NCBI GenBank assembly: GCA_964468345.1
Contig: CAYXVZ010000011.1
Location: 1-64,000, forward strand
DNA length: 64,000 bases
Reading direction: 5' to 3'
Source: DALYLB01 sp964468345
GTDB taxonomy: Bacteria; Acidobacteriota; Blastocatellia; RBC074
Of this stretch, positions 44,652 to 51,789 are shown piece by piece. Made by a program: the position numbers and the translations under genes. Under the pieces are notes generated by a model that was not told where the DNA came from, made no database searches, and was given only the letters and a program-made list of their open reading frames with translations. The first letter of the stretch is position 1; each line of letters starts with the position of its first letter.

Positions 44652-46028
44652 ATGACAGCAAAACGAAATCTTCGATGGTACTCGGTTCTTTCCATGCTCG
44701 CGCTCTGCGGCCTGAGCCTCGCGCAGGCGCCACGGCGCAGCGCGGGCTTTATTTTCGAATCGGAGGCGCGACCGGTGTTGGCGGAGGTGGGCGTTTCGCG
44801 CCATGCGAAGCTCGCGTTGCGGACGAGCAGTCTGTATATGCTGACGGTCTATGGCGCGGATAAAAATCAATCGCAGCTCGGGCTGACGGTGTCGAGCGAT
44901 TGGGGCGATTCCTTCGAGCCGATCGTGTCGGTGAGCGAGCCCGGCGCGGTGGTCAGCTCGCATGGCGAGAATTCGCCGAGCCTGGCGATCAACGGCATCG
45001 AGTTTTATGCCCTGTGGGAGCAGAACACGCCGACCGGCGGCACGGACCTGATGTTCTCGCGTTCGTTGCGATTCGGGCGCAAGTTCGACAAGCCGATTCG
45101 CGTTACCGACAAGACCGCGCCGTCCTCGAACGCCTTTTCCACGCTGGTCGTCGCGCCGAACGGCGAGCTGTATGCGGCGTGGCTCGATGGCCGCGATCCG
45201 AAAAACACGGCGCCCGGGACATCGCATGTCTACCTGACGAAATCGTCGGACAAAGGCGCGACATGGACCCCGAACATGGCCGTTGCGAACAATGTCTGTC
45301 CCTGCTGCCGGCCCGCGATCGCCTTCGGCGCGAATGGGGAAGTTTTCGTCGCATGGCGCAACGTCGATGCGGGCGATATGCGCGACATGTTGATCGCCGT
45401 CTCGAACGATAAGGGCGCGAGCTTCGGCAAGCCCGTCCTGATGGCCAACGATCAATGGAAGATCAGCGGCTGCCCGCACACGGGGCCGCAACTGGTGCAG
45501 AAGGGCAAGCGCCTCTATGCCGCATGGCATTCCGACGGCGACAGCTCGAATGCGGGCATTCGCGTCGTCTGGACGGACGATGCGGGCAAGACGTTTTCAA
45601 AACCGGTCATTGCGTCGACCGGCATCAACGACACCAATCATCCGGCGCTCTCGCTTTCCGAAGACAATCGGCTGTTGCTCGCCTTTCAGGGACGCGAAGC
45701 CGCCGAGAAAGACGGCTGGGGACCGGTGCGCGGCTTCGTCGCCGAGGTGTATGACAACGGCACGGTCTCCGCGCCGCAGGTGATTCCGGGCAGCAGGAAG
45801 ACTGTGCAGTTTCCCGCGATTGTGGCCGGGACCGTCGGCCGCGTCTTCGTCGCCTGGACAGAGGCCACGGACAAGGGCCTGCAGGTCATGCTTTCGCGCG
45901 CGCGAAAGGGCAATGCGCCAGCCGCCGCCGTCGCGCCCGCGCCGAAAAACAAAATCACCCGGACCGTTGCGCCGCGCCCGGAAAAAAGGGGCGATGAGAC
46001 CGCACAGTCGCACGAACATAATCACTGA
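44652..46028 (+). CDS. Secreted BNR/Asp-box repeat (sialidase-fold) protein with C-P-C-C motif and His-rich tail
   Basis: 458 residues; ATG 44652 has GAGG at 44642-44645 six bases upstream. Signal peptide about 1-24 (LCGLSLA|QA). Asp-box repeats (S-x-D-x-G-x-x-W/F): SSDWGDSFE, SSDKGATWT, SNDKGASFG, TDDAGKTFS indicate a six-bladed sialidase-like propeller. The catalytic Arg/Glu/Tyr set of true sialidases was not identified, so enzymatic activity is doubtful. Cys216-Pro-Cys218-Cys219 in a loop and a terminal S-H-E-H-N-H are potential metal ligands. It heads a run of four same-strand genes leading to MbnP/MbnH, which supports a role in periplasmic metal handling. Confidence 0.8.
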   Translation: MTAKRNLRWYSVLSMLALCGLSLAQAPRRSAGFIFESEARPVLAEVGVSRHAKLALRTSSLYMLTVYGADKNQSQLGLTVSSDWGDSFEPIVSVSEPGAVVSSHGENSPSLAINGIEFYALWEQNTPTGGTDLMFSRSLRFGRKFDKPIRVTDKTAPSSNAFSTLVVAPNGELYAAWLDGRDPKNTAPGTSHVYLTKSSDKGATWTPNMAVANNVCPCCRPAIAFGANGEVFVAWRNVDAGDMRDMLIAVSNDKGASFGKPVLMANDQWKISGCPHTGPQLVQKGKRLYAAWHSDGDSSNAGIRVVWTDDAGKTFSKPVIASTGINDTNHPALSLSEDNRLLLAFQGREAAEKDGWGPVRGFVAEVYDNGTVSAPQVIPGSRKTVQFPAIVAGTVGRVFVAWTEATDKGLQVMLSRARKGNAPAAAVAPAPKNKITRTVAPRPEKRGDETAQSHEHNH

Positions 46029-46069
46029 AAGCTTACTTATTTCATTATTCGTTATAGGAGTTCCCACAG

Positions 46070-46492
46070 ATGAAGACCTTTCTCAAAACATGTTTGCTCG
46101 TCGCGCTCGCGGCTGGAATTGGCTTGCGCGCCGGCGCAAGCCCCTCTGTCACCCAAAACGACAAATGGGCCGAACTCGAAACCTTTCACGGCGTCATGTC
46201 GGAAACCTTTCATCCCGCCGAAGAAGACAATCTGAAGCCGATTCGTAGCCGGGCCGCCGAAATGGCTGAAAAGGCCCGGCAGTGGCGCGATTCCAAACCG
46301 CCGAAGCTGTATGACACCCCGGAAATCAAGGAAAAAGTCGGCAAACTGGCCGTCGAATCCAAGGCGCTGGCCGAACGCATGGCAAAGAATCCGCCGGATG
46401 AGGAAGTCAAAGCCGCCATCACGGCCCTGCACGATCGCTTTCACGAAATCATCGGCGCCTGTCGCGAAGAAAAGAAAAAACATCAGCATTGA
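46070..46492 (+). CDS. Small periplasmic helical protein, cytochrome c'/b562-like bundle without haem motif
   Basis: 140 residues; GGAG lies about 12 bases before ATG 46070. Signal peptide about 1-23 (G-I-G-L-R-A-G-A|S). The remainder is predicted to be long amphipathic helices with a four-helix-bundle pattern: W-A-E-L-E-T-F-H-G-V-M-S-E-T-F-H-P-A-E-E, A-A-E-M-A-E-K-A-R-Q-W-R, V-K-A-A-I-T-A-L-H-D-R-F-H-E-I-I-G-A-C-R-E-E-K-K-K-H-Q-H. There is no C-x-x-C-H, so no covalent haem; the Met/His pairs (H, M, H near 40-48; H, H near 122-127; H-Q-H tail) could bind a metal. Precise family not recognised; function inferred only from its position between the BNR protein and MbnP. Confidence 0.65.
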   Translation: MKTFLKTCLLVALAAGIGLRAGASPSVTQNDKWAELETFHGVMSETFHPAEEDNLKPIRSRAAEMAEKARQWRDSKPPKLYDTPEIKEKVGKLAVESKALAERMAKNPPDEEVKAAITALHDRFHEIIGACREEKKKHQH

Positions 46493-46522
46493 TCCCTTGC
46501 ATAGGGAAATAGGAGACCTTGT

Positions 46523-47821
46523 ATGCATACGCAAATCCAGTTCACCAAGTTGATGGTCATCGCCATTTTGCTCGCGGGCGTTGCGGCGCTCTGGAATCTG
46601 CCCGGCGCCTCCGCGCACGAAGGGCACAAGAAAGGTCACGCGCCGGCAACGGCGAAAAACCTTCGCAATCCGGTCGAACACAGCACGGCCAACATCGAAA
46701 ACGGCAAGGCGCTCTATGAGCAGAATTGCGCCGGCTGTCACGGCGCGGACGGCAAGGGATCGGAATACAACAAAAAGGCCAAGATCAAAGTCCCCGATCT
46801 GCAGAGCCACTATGTGATGAAGCTGGCCGAGGGCGAGATCTATTACGTCATTACGAACGGCATCAAGACCAGCGGCATGCCCGCGTACAAGCTGAAAGCC
46901 AGCGATCGTGAACGCTGGCAGATGGTGCATTACGTCCGCCATCTGTCGATGTCCGAAGACGAGCACGCGGGGATGGCGGGCAAGAGCGAGAGCGTCGCCG
47001 CGCAGACCGTCACGCTGCGCTTCAAGGGAATTGTCGGCGATCGCGCCTTTGCCTGCGGCGAGAGCTATGAAGGCATCGGCGCGACGAATTCGAAAATCAC
47101 GCCGACCGATTTTCGCCTCTATGTTCACAACGTCCGCCTGATTGACGCGGCGGGCCAGGAAGTGCCGATGACGCTCGAACAGGACGGCAAGTGGCAATTC
47201 GAAAACATCGCTCTGCTCGATTTCGAAAACGGCACGGGCCCCTGCGCCAACGGCACGCCCGACACACATGACTTCATTCGCGGCGTCGTGCCCGGCGATC
47301 GCAAATATACCGGCGTGAAATTCACGGTGGGCGTTCCCTTCGAACGCAATCACGCCGATCCGGCCAAGGCGCCTTCGCCGCTGAATCTGACGCAATTATT
47401 CTGGGTGTGGAACGCAGGGTATAAATTCGCGCGCATCGAGATGCAGACGACCGGCCTGCCGCAAGGGTGGATGCTGCATCTGGGCAGCACGGGCTGCCAG
47501 CCGGGCGGGACGGCGCAAACGATCCCATCGAGTTGCAGCTTCCCGAACCGGGCCGAGATCGTCATGCAGAACTTCAATGTCGCGACGGATATCGTTCGCA
47601 CCGACCTGAAACAACTGTTCGACGGGGCGAATGTGGACGTCAATCAACCCAAGACCGCGCGCGGTTGCATGTCGGCGCAGAACGATGCCGACTGCGCGCC
47701 GCTGTTTTCGAATCTCGGCCTGTCTTTCGCGGGCAAGGAATCGGCGGGCCAGAAATTCTTCTCGATGGAGAAGGGAACGAGCACGGCCCAGATGGGAAAA
47801 TCGCAGGGCGCGAGGAACTGA
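46523..47821 (+). CDS. Cytochrome c domain fused to MbnP-like copper-binding protein (metallo-mystery pair)
   Basis: 432 residues; AGGAGA lies 7 bases before ATG 46523. Signal/anchor helix about 9-31. A class I cytochrome c module follows (about 55-145) with Cys69-x-x-Cys72-His73 and likely axial Met119 (TSGMP). Residues about 160-412 match the MbnP family: FRLYVHNVRLIDAAG, I-A-L-L-D-F-E-N-G-T-G-P-C, VKFTVGVPFERNHAD, LFWVWNAGYKFARI and HLGSTGC, with the four-Cys set 178, 241, 325, 338. In characterised MbnP a Trp of the W-x-W motif (here 294-296) is oxidised to kynurenine by MbnH, creating a copper site. A fused cytochrome c is not the usual MbnP layout and could pass electrons to or from the partner. 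The next gene overlaps in the -1 frame with a G GGA AAA heptamer at the junction. Confidence 0.9.
   Translation: MHTQIQFTKLMVIAILLAGVAALWNLPGASAHEGHKKGHAPATAKNLRNPVEHSTANIENGKALYEQNCAGCHGADGKGSEYNKKAKIKVPDLQSHYVMKLAEGEIYYVITNGIKTSGMPAYKLKASDRERWQMVHYVRHLSMSEDEHAGMAGKSESVAAQTVTLRFKGIVGDRAFACGESYEGIGATNSKITPTDFRLYVHNVRLIDAAGQEVPMTLEQDGKWQFENIALLDFENGTGPCANGTPDTHDFIRGVVPGDRKYTGVKFTVGVPFERNHADPAKAPSPLNLTQLFWVWNAGYKFARIEMQTTGLPQGWMLHLGSTGCQPGGTAQTIPSSCSFPNRAEIVMQNFNVATDIVRTDLKQLFDGANVDVNQPKTARGCMSAQNDADCAPLFSNLGLSFAGKESAGQKFFSMEKGTSTAQMGKSQGARN
47794..47800 (+). promoter_or_regulatory. Candidate -1 ribosomal frameshift site (GGGAAAA)
   Basis: Read in the MbnP frame the bases are ATG-GGA-AAA-TCG, i.e. 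X XXY YYZ with the last G of ATG as X. A one-base backward slip gives GGG-AAA-ATC, which is precisely the MbnH frame. The zero-frame stop TGA follows at 47819. A purine-rich GGAGAAGGG at 47767-47775 lies about 18 bases upstream and could act as an internal Shine-Dalgarno stimulator. A one-base assembly error is the main alternative. Confidence 0.5.
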
Positions 47822-48954
47822 TCGCATCCGCAACCGGCTGGCAGTGGCGGCTGCCGGCCGGATTCCCCGCGCCCAAGATATCCGCTGACAATCCGATGAC
47901 GGCCGCGAAAGTCGAACTCGGCCGGCACCTGTTTTATGACCCGCGATTGTCGGTCAACGGCAAACAGTCCTGCGCGTCGTGTCATGAACAGGCGCGGGCC
48001 TTCACCGACGGCAAGGCGCGCGCCGTGGGAACCACCGGCGAAGTTCATCCGCGCAGTTCGATGAGCATCGTCAACATCGCCTACACGCCCGTGCTGACAT
48101 GGGCCAATCCGAATATGAAGCAGCTCGAACGGCAGGCCCTCGTGCCGATGTTCGGCGAACATCCCGTCGAACTCGGCCTGTCGGGCAAAGAGAACGATCT
48201 GCTCGCAAAGCTCAAGGCTGAGCCGCGCTATCAATCGATGTTTCCCGCGGCCTTTCCCGGCGTTGCCGATTCCATCTCGATCGACAATATCACACGCGCG
48301 ATTGCGGCCTTCGAACGAACGCTGATCTCGGGCGATTCGCCGTATGACCGGTACCTGAACGGCCAGCAAGCCGCCATCAGCGCATCGGCCAAACGCGGCG
48401 AAGCCCTGTTCTTCAGCGAGCGCCTCGAATGCTTTCACTGCCACGGCGGATTCAATCTTTCGCAAACCACCGATCACGAAGGAAAGGCCTTTGCGGAAAT
48501 CGAATTCCACAACACGGGCCTCTATAACCTGGACGGGAAGGGCGCCTTTCCGAAGGACAACCAGGGGACGTACGACATCACGCAGCGGCCCGAAGACATC
48601 GGTCGATTCCGCGCGCCGACGCTGCGCAACATCGCCGTCACGGCGCCCTATATGCACGACGGCAGCATCCCGACGCTCGAAGCCGTGCTTGACCATTACG
48701 CCGCCGGCGGCCGCACGATTCGCACGGGCCCGTACAAGGGCGTCGGCAGCAAGAACCCGAACATCAGCTCCTTCGTCAAAGGCTTCCGCCTGACGCCGCA
48801 GGAAAAGCGCGATGTATTGAATTTCCTGCGCAGTCTGACCGACGACGGCTTTTTACGGGACCCGCGCTTCAGCGATCCATGGAAGAACGGGTCTTCCGCA
48901 AATTCGAAACGCATTTACCACGAAGAAACGAAGACCACGAAGAAAGGCGCATGA
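47794..48954 (+). CDS. MbnH-like di-haem enzyme (MauG/cytochrome c peroxidase superfamily)
   Basis: About 386 residues counted from the candidate slip site. Two haem motifs: C-A-S-C-H at 47971-47985 and C-F-H-C-H at 48430-48444. Family phrases: LPAGFPAPKISADNPMTAAK, VELGRHLFYDPRLSVNG, IVNIAYTPVLTWANP, A-F-E-R-T-L-I-S-G-D-S-P-Y-D-R, RFRAPTLRNIAVTAPYMHDG. MbnH oxidises a Trp of MbnP using a bis-Fe(IV) state. No ATG, GTG or TTG lies between 47794 and the domain start; the first in-frame ATG (47896) is without a ribosome binding site and would give no signal peptide, yet haem attachment needs export. Fusion to MbnP through -1 frameshifting would solve both problems. The last 12 residues (YHEETKTTKKGA) are encoded by a CCACGAAG-family repeat arm. 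Confidence 0.85.
   Translation, partial: GKIAGREELIASATGWQWRLPAGFPAPKISADNPMTAAKVELGRHLFYDPRLSVNGKQSCASCHEQARAFTDGKARAVGTTGEVHPRSSMSIVNIAYTPVLTWANPNMKQLERQALVPMFGEHPVELGLSGKENDLLAKLKAEPRYQSMFPAAFPGVADSISIDNITRAIAAFERTLISGDSPYDRYLNGQQAAISASAKRGEALFFSERLECFHCHGGFNLSQTTDHEGKAFAEIEFHNTGLYNLDGKGAFPKDNQGTYDITQRPEDIGRFRAPTLRNIAVTAPYMHDGSIPTLEAVLDHYAAGGRTIRTGPYKGVGSKNPNISSFVKGFRLTPQEKRDVLNFLRSLTDDGFLRDPRFSDPWKNGSSANSKRIYHEETKTTKKGA
47834..47861 (+). promoter_or_regulatory. 11-bp hairpin downstream of the candidate frameshift site
   Basis: CCGGCTGGCAG (47834-47844), loop TGGCGG, CTGCCGGCCGG (47851-47861); all pairs are Watson-Crick except one U-G. It starts 33 bases after the heptamer, longer than the usual 5-9 base spacer, so its role as a stimulator is uncertain. 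Confidence 0.4.
48915..48948. repeat. CCACGAAG-family arm in the 3' end of the MbnH frame
   Basis: CCACGAAGAAACGAAGACCACGAAG-type sequence, read in frame as the last residues of MbnH. Compare 2291-2465 and 26363-26390. Confidence 0.75.
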
Positions 48955-49035
48955 ACAGGCGCTGTTCATTTGCTTTGTGAACGAGAGTCCTAAGTTTAAA
49001 CAAAAACTCTCTCTGTCAAGTTTTCGTGTCTTTTC

Positions 49036-49131
49036 ATTTTCCATTTCTCATCGCTCATTTCTCATTTGTCATTCTTGGTCCCGTGGCTATTCGATGACAG
49101 ATGAGAAATGAGCGATGAGAAATGGAAAATG
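49036..49131. repeat. Inverted repeat of TTTCTCAT/GTCAT heptamer type
   Basis: Arms of about 37 nt (49036-49072 and 49095-49131), reverse complements with one mismatch. The right arm contains several ATG triplets, including in-frame ATGs (49108, 49129) upstream of the Cys-rich gene. Confidence 0.92.
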
Positions 49132-49152
49132 AGTTTGCCCGCTTTAGACCAA

Positions 49153-49590
49153 ATGCATTTCCCGCGCCTCCAATTCATTCTTCGACGCCGCACCGCGGTC
49201 GCGTTGCTGATATTGCTCTTCAGCGCGATCGCGCCGGCACTGCGGCCGTTTGCGCCCGATCCGGTGACATGCGGCATGGCGTGTTGCGAGGAAAGCGGGG
49301 TCTGCTGTTGCCTGGCTGCGAGGAACCACGATTCGCACGAAGGGCACGATGAAGAATCTGCCATCACGACGGCGGAACTGATCCGCGGGTGTCATTCCAA
49401 TTGCGGATTGGCGCCGTCGTCTTCTCCCGGTTTCGATTTGCGGGCGGACCGGCTCTGCGCCGAGATCGCCTTTCGGCGGATCGTCCGCCCGAGATTCCGC
49501 ACCCGAACGCCGCACGCGCCGGCATCGATCGCATTCGCGCATCTTGCGCCGCGCGCTCCTCCTGCCTCGACTCACCTTCGCTTTGTATAA
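49153..49590 (+). CDS. Small membrane-anchored Cys/His-rich protein, paralogue B (putative metal binding)
   Basis: 145 residues when started at ATG 49153. That start is chosen because it puts P-V-T-C-G-M-A-C-C (Cys40, 44, 45) and C-C-C (51-53) at the same residue numbers as in paralogue A at 40433; ATG 49108 and 49129 lie in a palindrome arm. One hydrophobic helix (about 12-30) is followed by the Cys motifs, His59, 62 and 65 with acidic residues, C-x-x-x-C (80, 84), and a basic Pro-rich tail. No clear ribosome binding site for any start. Position between MbnH and a PepSY protein reinforces a metal-handling role; the family is unknown to me. Confidence 0.7.
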   Translation: MHFPRLQFILRRRTAVALLILLFSAIAPALRPFAPDPVTCGMACCEESGVCCCLAARNHDSHEGHDEESAITTAELIRGCHSNCGLAPSSSPGFDLRADRLCAEIAFRRIVRPRFRTRTPHAPASIAFAHLAPRAPPASTHLRFV

Positions 49591-49664
49591 CGCAGAACAC
49601 TGATTCTCGGGATCCGGACAGTTTGCAGGCGTGCTCGCCGTGAGGAGAAATTTTGGCGAGGCGC

Positions 49665-49698
49665 GCCGGAGTGCAGGCAACTCTGCCTGCGCTCCGGC
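49665..49698. repeat. Hairpin GCCGGAGTGCAGGCA
   Basis: 15-nt arms 49665-49679 and 49684-49698 with one G-U pair and an ACTC loop, in the leader of the PepSY gene. It could be an attenuator-like structure or another repeat family member. Confidence 0.8.
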
Positions 49699-49782
49699 AT
49701 GTCCTGCCGAATGAAGTCCGCATCCCGAAATAATGCCCCCTGCCGCATGCGCGATGGGGGCAGAAGGTGAAAGGAGAATTTC

Positions 49783-51309
49783 TTGAAACGGAATTTTTAT
49801 CTCTGGCACCGGTATCTCGGGATTGCGACCTGTGCCGTTGTCTTTGTATGGAGCATCAGCGGATTTCTTCATCCGCTGATGAGTTGGACGCAGCCGCGGC
49901 CGGCGAAAATGATGCTTCCTCCCGCGCCGCTCAAGGCAGAAAGCCTGGGCGTAACGCCCGCCGAAGCCCTTCAGAAAAATAATCTGACGCAACTGAAGGA
50001 TTTCAATATCGTCAGCTTCAATAATCAAAGCTATTATCAAGTAAATACCCATGAAGACGCTCCGCTGACCTATCTGAGCACACGCGACGGCGCGTTGCTC
50101 GAAAACGGCGACGACCAATACGCCGTGTGGCTGGCCCGCCAGTATCTGCAGGAATTCAACGCGCCGGTGACGAACGTTGCGGCGGTGCGCGATTTCGATC
50201 ACGAGTACAAGATCATCAATAAGCTGCTGCCGGTATACCGCGTGCAGTTCGCGCGCGGCGACGGGATGCGCGCGTACGTGGACACGTCGACGGGCCTGCT
50301 CGGAACGCTCGACAATAATTTCAAAGCGCGCCTCTTATGGCTTTTCTCGAACCTCCACAACTGGGATTGGTTGAGTTTCAGCGACACGGCGCGCATTTCG
50401 GTTCTCGTGCTCTTCTCTTTGATCACGATCACGATGGCGATCAGCGGGTTGCTGGTGTACGGCTTTTTCTGGAAAACATTCAAGCCGCTGAATGAGCATA
50501 CGCGGAACACTCGCAACCTGCTCAAGAAATACCATCGCCGCATCGGCGTGACCGTCTCGATCACGATGTTGATCTGGGCGGTGAGCGCCGCTTATCACGC
50601 CATCGAAAAGCCCGCCATTCGCGCGGAGGCCAAAACGAAATATGCGCCGCAGGCCTTCAGCCCGGCCGATCCCGTCTTTCCGTTGGAGCGGTTGTTGACG
50701 ACGGGATCGAATCAGAAGCCCGTCACCAATGTATCCCTCGTTCGCCTCGACGGGAAAGCCGCCTATCAGCTCTTTCGATCCGATCGTCGCATCGAATATT
50801 TCGATTGCGAATCGGGGACACCGCTCGATGGAGCGGGTGAGCGGTATGCGCGCGAACTGGCCCGCACCTTTAGCGGCCTCGGCGATCAGCAGATCGTCTC
50901 CGTCCAGCCGGTAACGCAGTTCGACCAGGAATACGGTTTCATCAATAAGCGATTGCCGGTGATGCGCGTCGAATATAACGATGCCAATCATACGCGCTAT
51001 TTTGTCGAACCGGCGGCCGGCGTCCTCTCGCTCCAATTAGCGGATCGAAAGCGCCTCGAAAGCTACAGCTTCAATTTCCTGCATAAGTGGCATTTTCTCG
51101 ACTGGGCGGGCAAGAAAACCCGCGATGTCGTGATGATGATCTTTGTTCTGTTGCAGGCGCTGGTGTCGGTTTCGGGCCTGGCGATGTTCACCCTCTGGTG
51201 GAATCCCCGGCGGAAATGGCAGCGGCAACCGGGAAAAAGACCGCACGGTCTTGAGCCGGCGCCGCAGGCCGCATCCGCACAGGCTTCGGCCTATCGCACG
51301 GGAGATTAA
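49783..51309 (+). CDS. PepSY-associated TM-helix membrane protein
   Basis: 508 residues with a TTG start at 49783; AAGGAG at 49771-49776 is 6 bases upstream. Four or so membrane helices: about 13-35 (Y-L-G-I-A-T-C-A-V-V-F-V-W-S-I-S-G-F), 208-232, 262-282 and 447-470. Two periplasmic PepSY-like segments lie between them (about 55-190 and 295-425: the D-x-Y-x-x-I-N-K-x-L-P-V-x-R-V phrase occurs twice, as YKIINKLLPVYRV and YGFINKRLPVMRV). PepSY_TM proteins are often found with siderophore/metal uptake and periplasmic metal reductases. It is a likely partner of the TonB receptor and CusF-like proteins nearby; electron transfer to the metal is a possibility, not shown. Confidence 0.85.
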   Translation: MKRNFYLWHRYLGIATCAVVFVWSISGFLHPLMSWTQPRPAKMMLPPAPLKAESLGVTPAEALQKNNLTQLKDFNIVSFNNQSYYQVNTHEDAPLTYLSTRDGALLENGDDQYAVWLARQYLQEFNAPVTNVAAVRDFDHEYKIINKLLPVYRVQFARGDGMRAYVDTSTGLLGTLDNNFKARLLWLFSNLHNWDWLSFSDTARISVLVLFSLITITMAISGLLVYGFFWKTFKPLNEHTRNTRNLLKKYHRRIGVTVSITMLIWAVSAAYHAIEKPAIRAEAKTKYAPQAFSPADPVFPLERLLTTGSNQKPVTNVSLVRLDGKAAYQLFRSDRRIEYFDCESGTPLDGAGERYARELARTFSGLGDQQIVSVQPVTQFDQEYGFINKRLPVMRVEYNDANHTRYFVEPAAGVLSLQLADRKRLESYSFNFLHKWHFLDWAGKKTRDVVMMIFVLLQALVSVSGLAMFTLWWNPRRKWQRQPGKRPHGLEPAPQAASAQASAYRTGD

Positions 51310-51410
51310 CCACGGGATTGAATGTGTCAGCCGCATGATCTTCCCGTGGCTGCTTTGCTGGGAAATTGGAGGCCCTCGGGAGACCTGCGGCTGATACGCC
51401 AGAGGAGCGT

Positions 51411-51770
51411 ATGAAACGAAACGAGAGAAACAGTCGCTTTGGCGTCGGAGGGATTTGCATGTGCCTGCTGCTGCTCTGTCCGGCAATCGTTTGGCAGGAG
51501 GCGGGCGCGATGTTTTCCCCGCGGCAGAAAGAACGACGGTTCGAATTCAAGGGAGTCGTGAAGTCGGTCGACCGGCCGCACCGCAGCGCGACGATTCGGC
51601 ATTAAAAGGTCGGCACCTACATGGAAGCCATGACGATGCCGTTTCTGATCAAGGATGCGAGAGCGCTGCAGGCAATGCAGCCCGGCGATCAGATCCGCGC
51701 GACGCTGGTGTCGACCAGCGACGGCGCGCAATGGTTGGAAAACATCACGATTCTCGCCGACGGCCAGTAG
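51411..51770 (+). pseudogene. CusF-like copper-binding protein gene interrupted by one in-frame stop
   Basis: ATG 51411 is preceded by GAGGAG. Codons 1-64 encode a signal segment (GICMCLLLLCPAIVWQEAGA) and the start of a CusF-type beta barrel (FEFKGVVKSVDRPHRSATIRH). Then TAA at 51603-51605, after which the same frame continues K-V-G-T-Y-M-E-A-M-T-M-P-F-L-I...QPGDQIRATLVSTSDGAQWLENITIL to TAG at 51768. The intact homologue at 52431 shows the expected continuous sequence. A single change of GAA or AAA to TAA explains the break. It could be a recent pseudogene, a sequencing error or, less likely, readthrough. Confidence 0.85.
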
Positions 51771-51789
51771 CCCGGTGGAAGGAGGAATA

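Noticed and set aside
47818..47820. CTG at 47818 as the MbnH start
   Set aside because: GAGG lies only two bases upstream, CTG starts are rare, and no export signal would follow.
47896..48954. Independent start of MbnH at ATG 47896
   Set aside because: There is no ribosome binding site and no signal peptide, and it would remove conserved N-terminal residues such as LPAGFPAP. Kept as a fallback if frameshifting is disproved.
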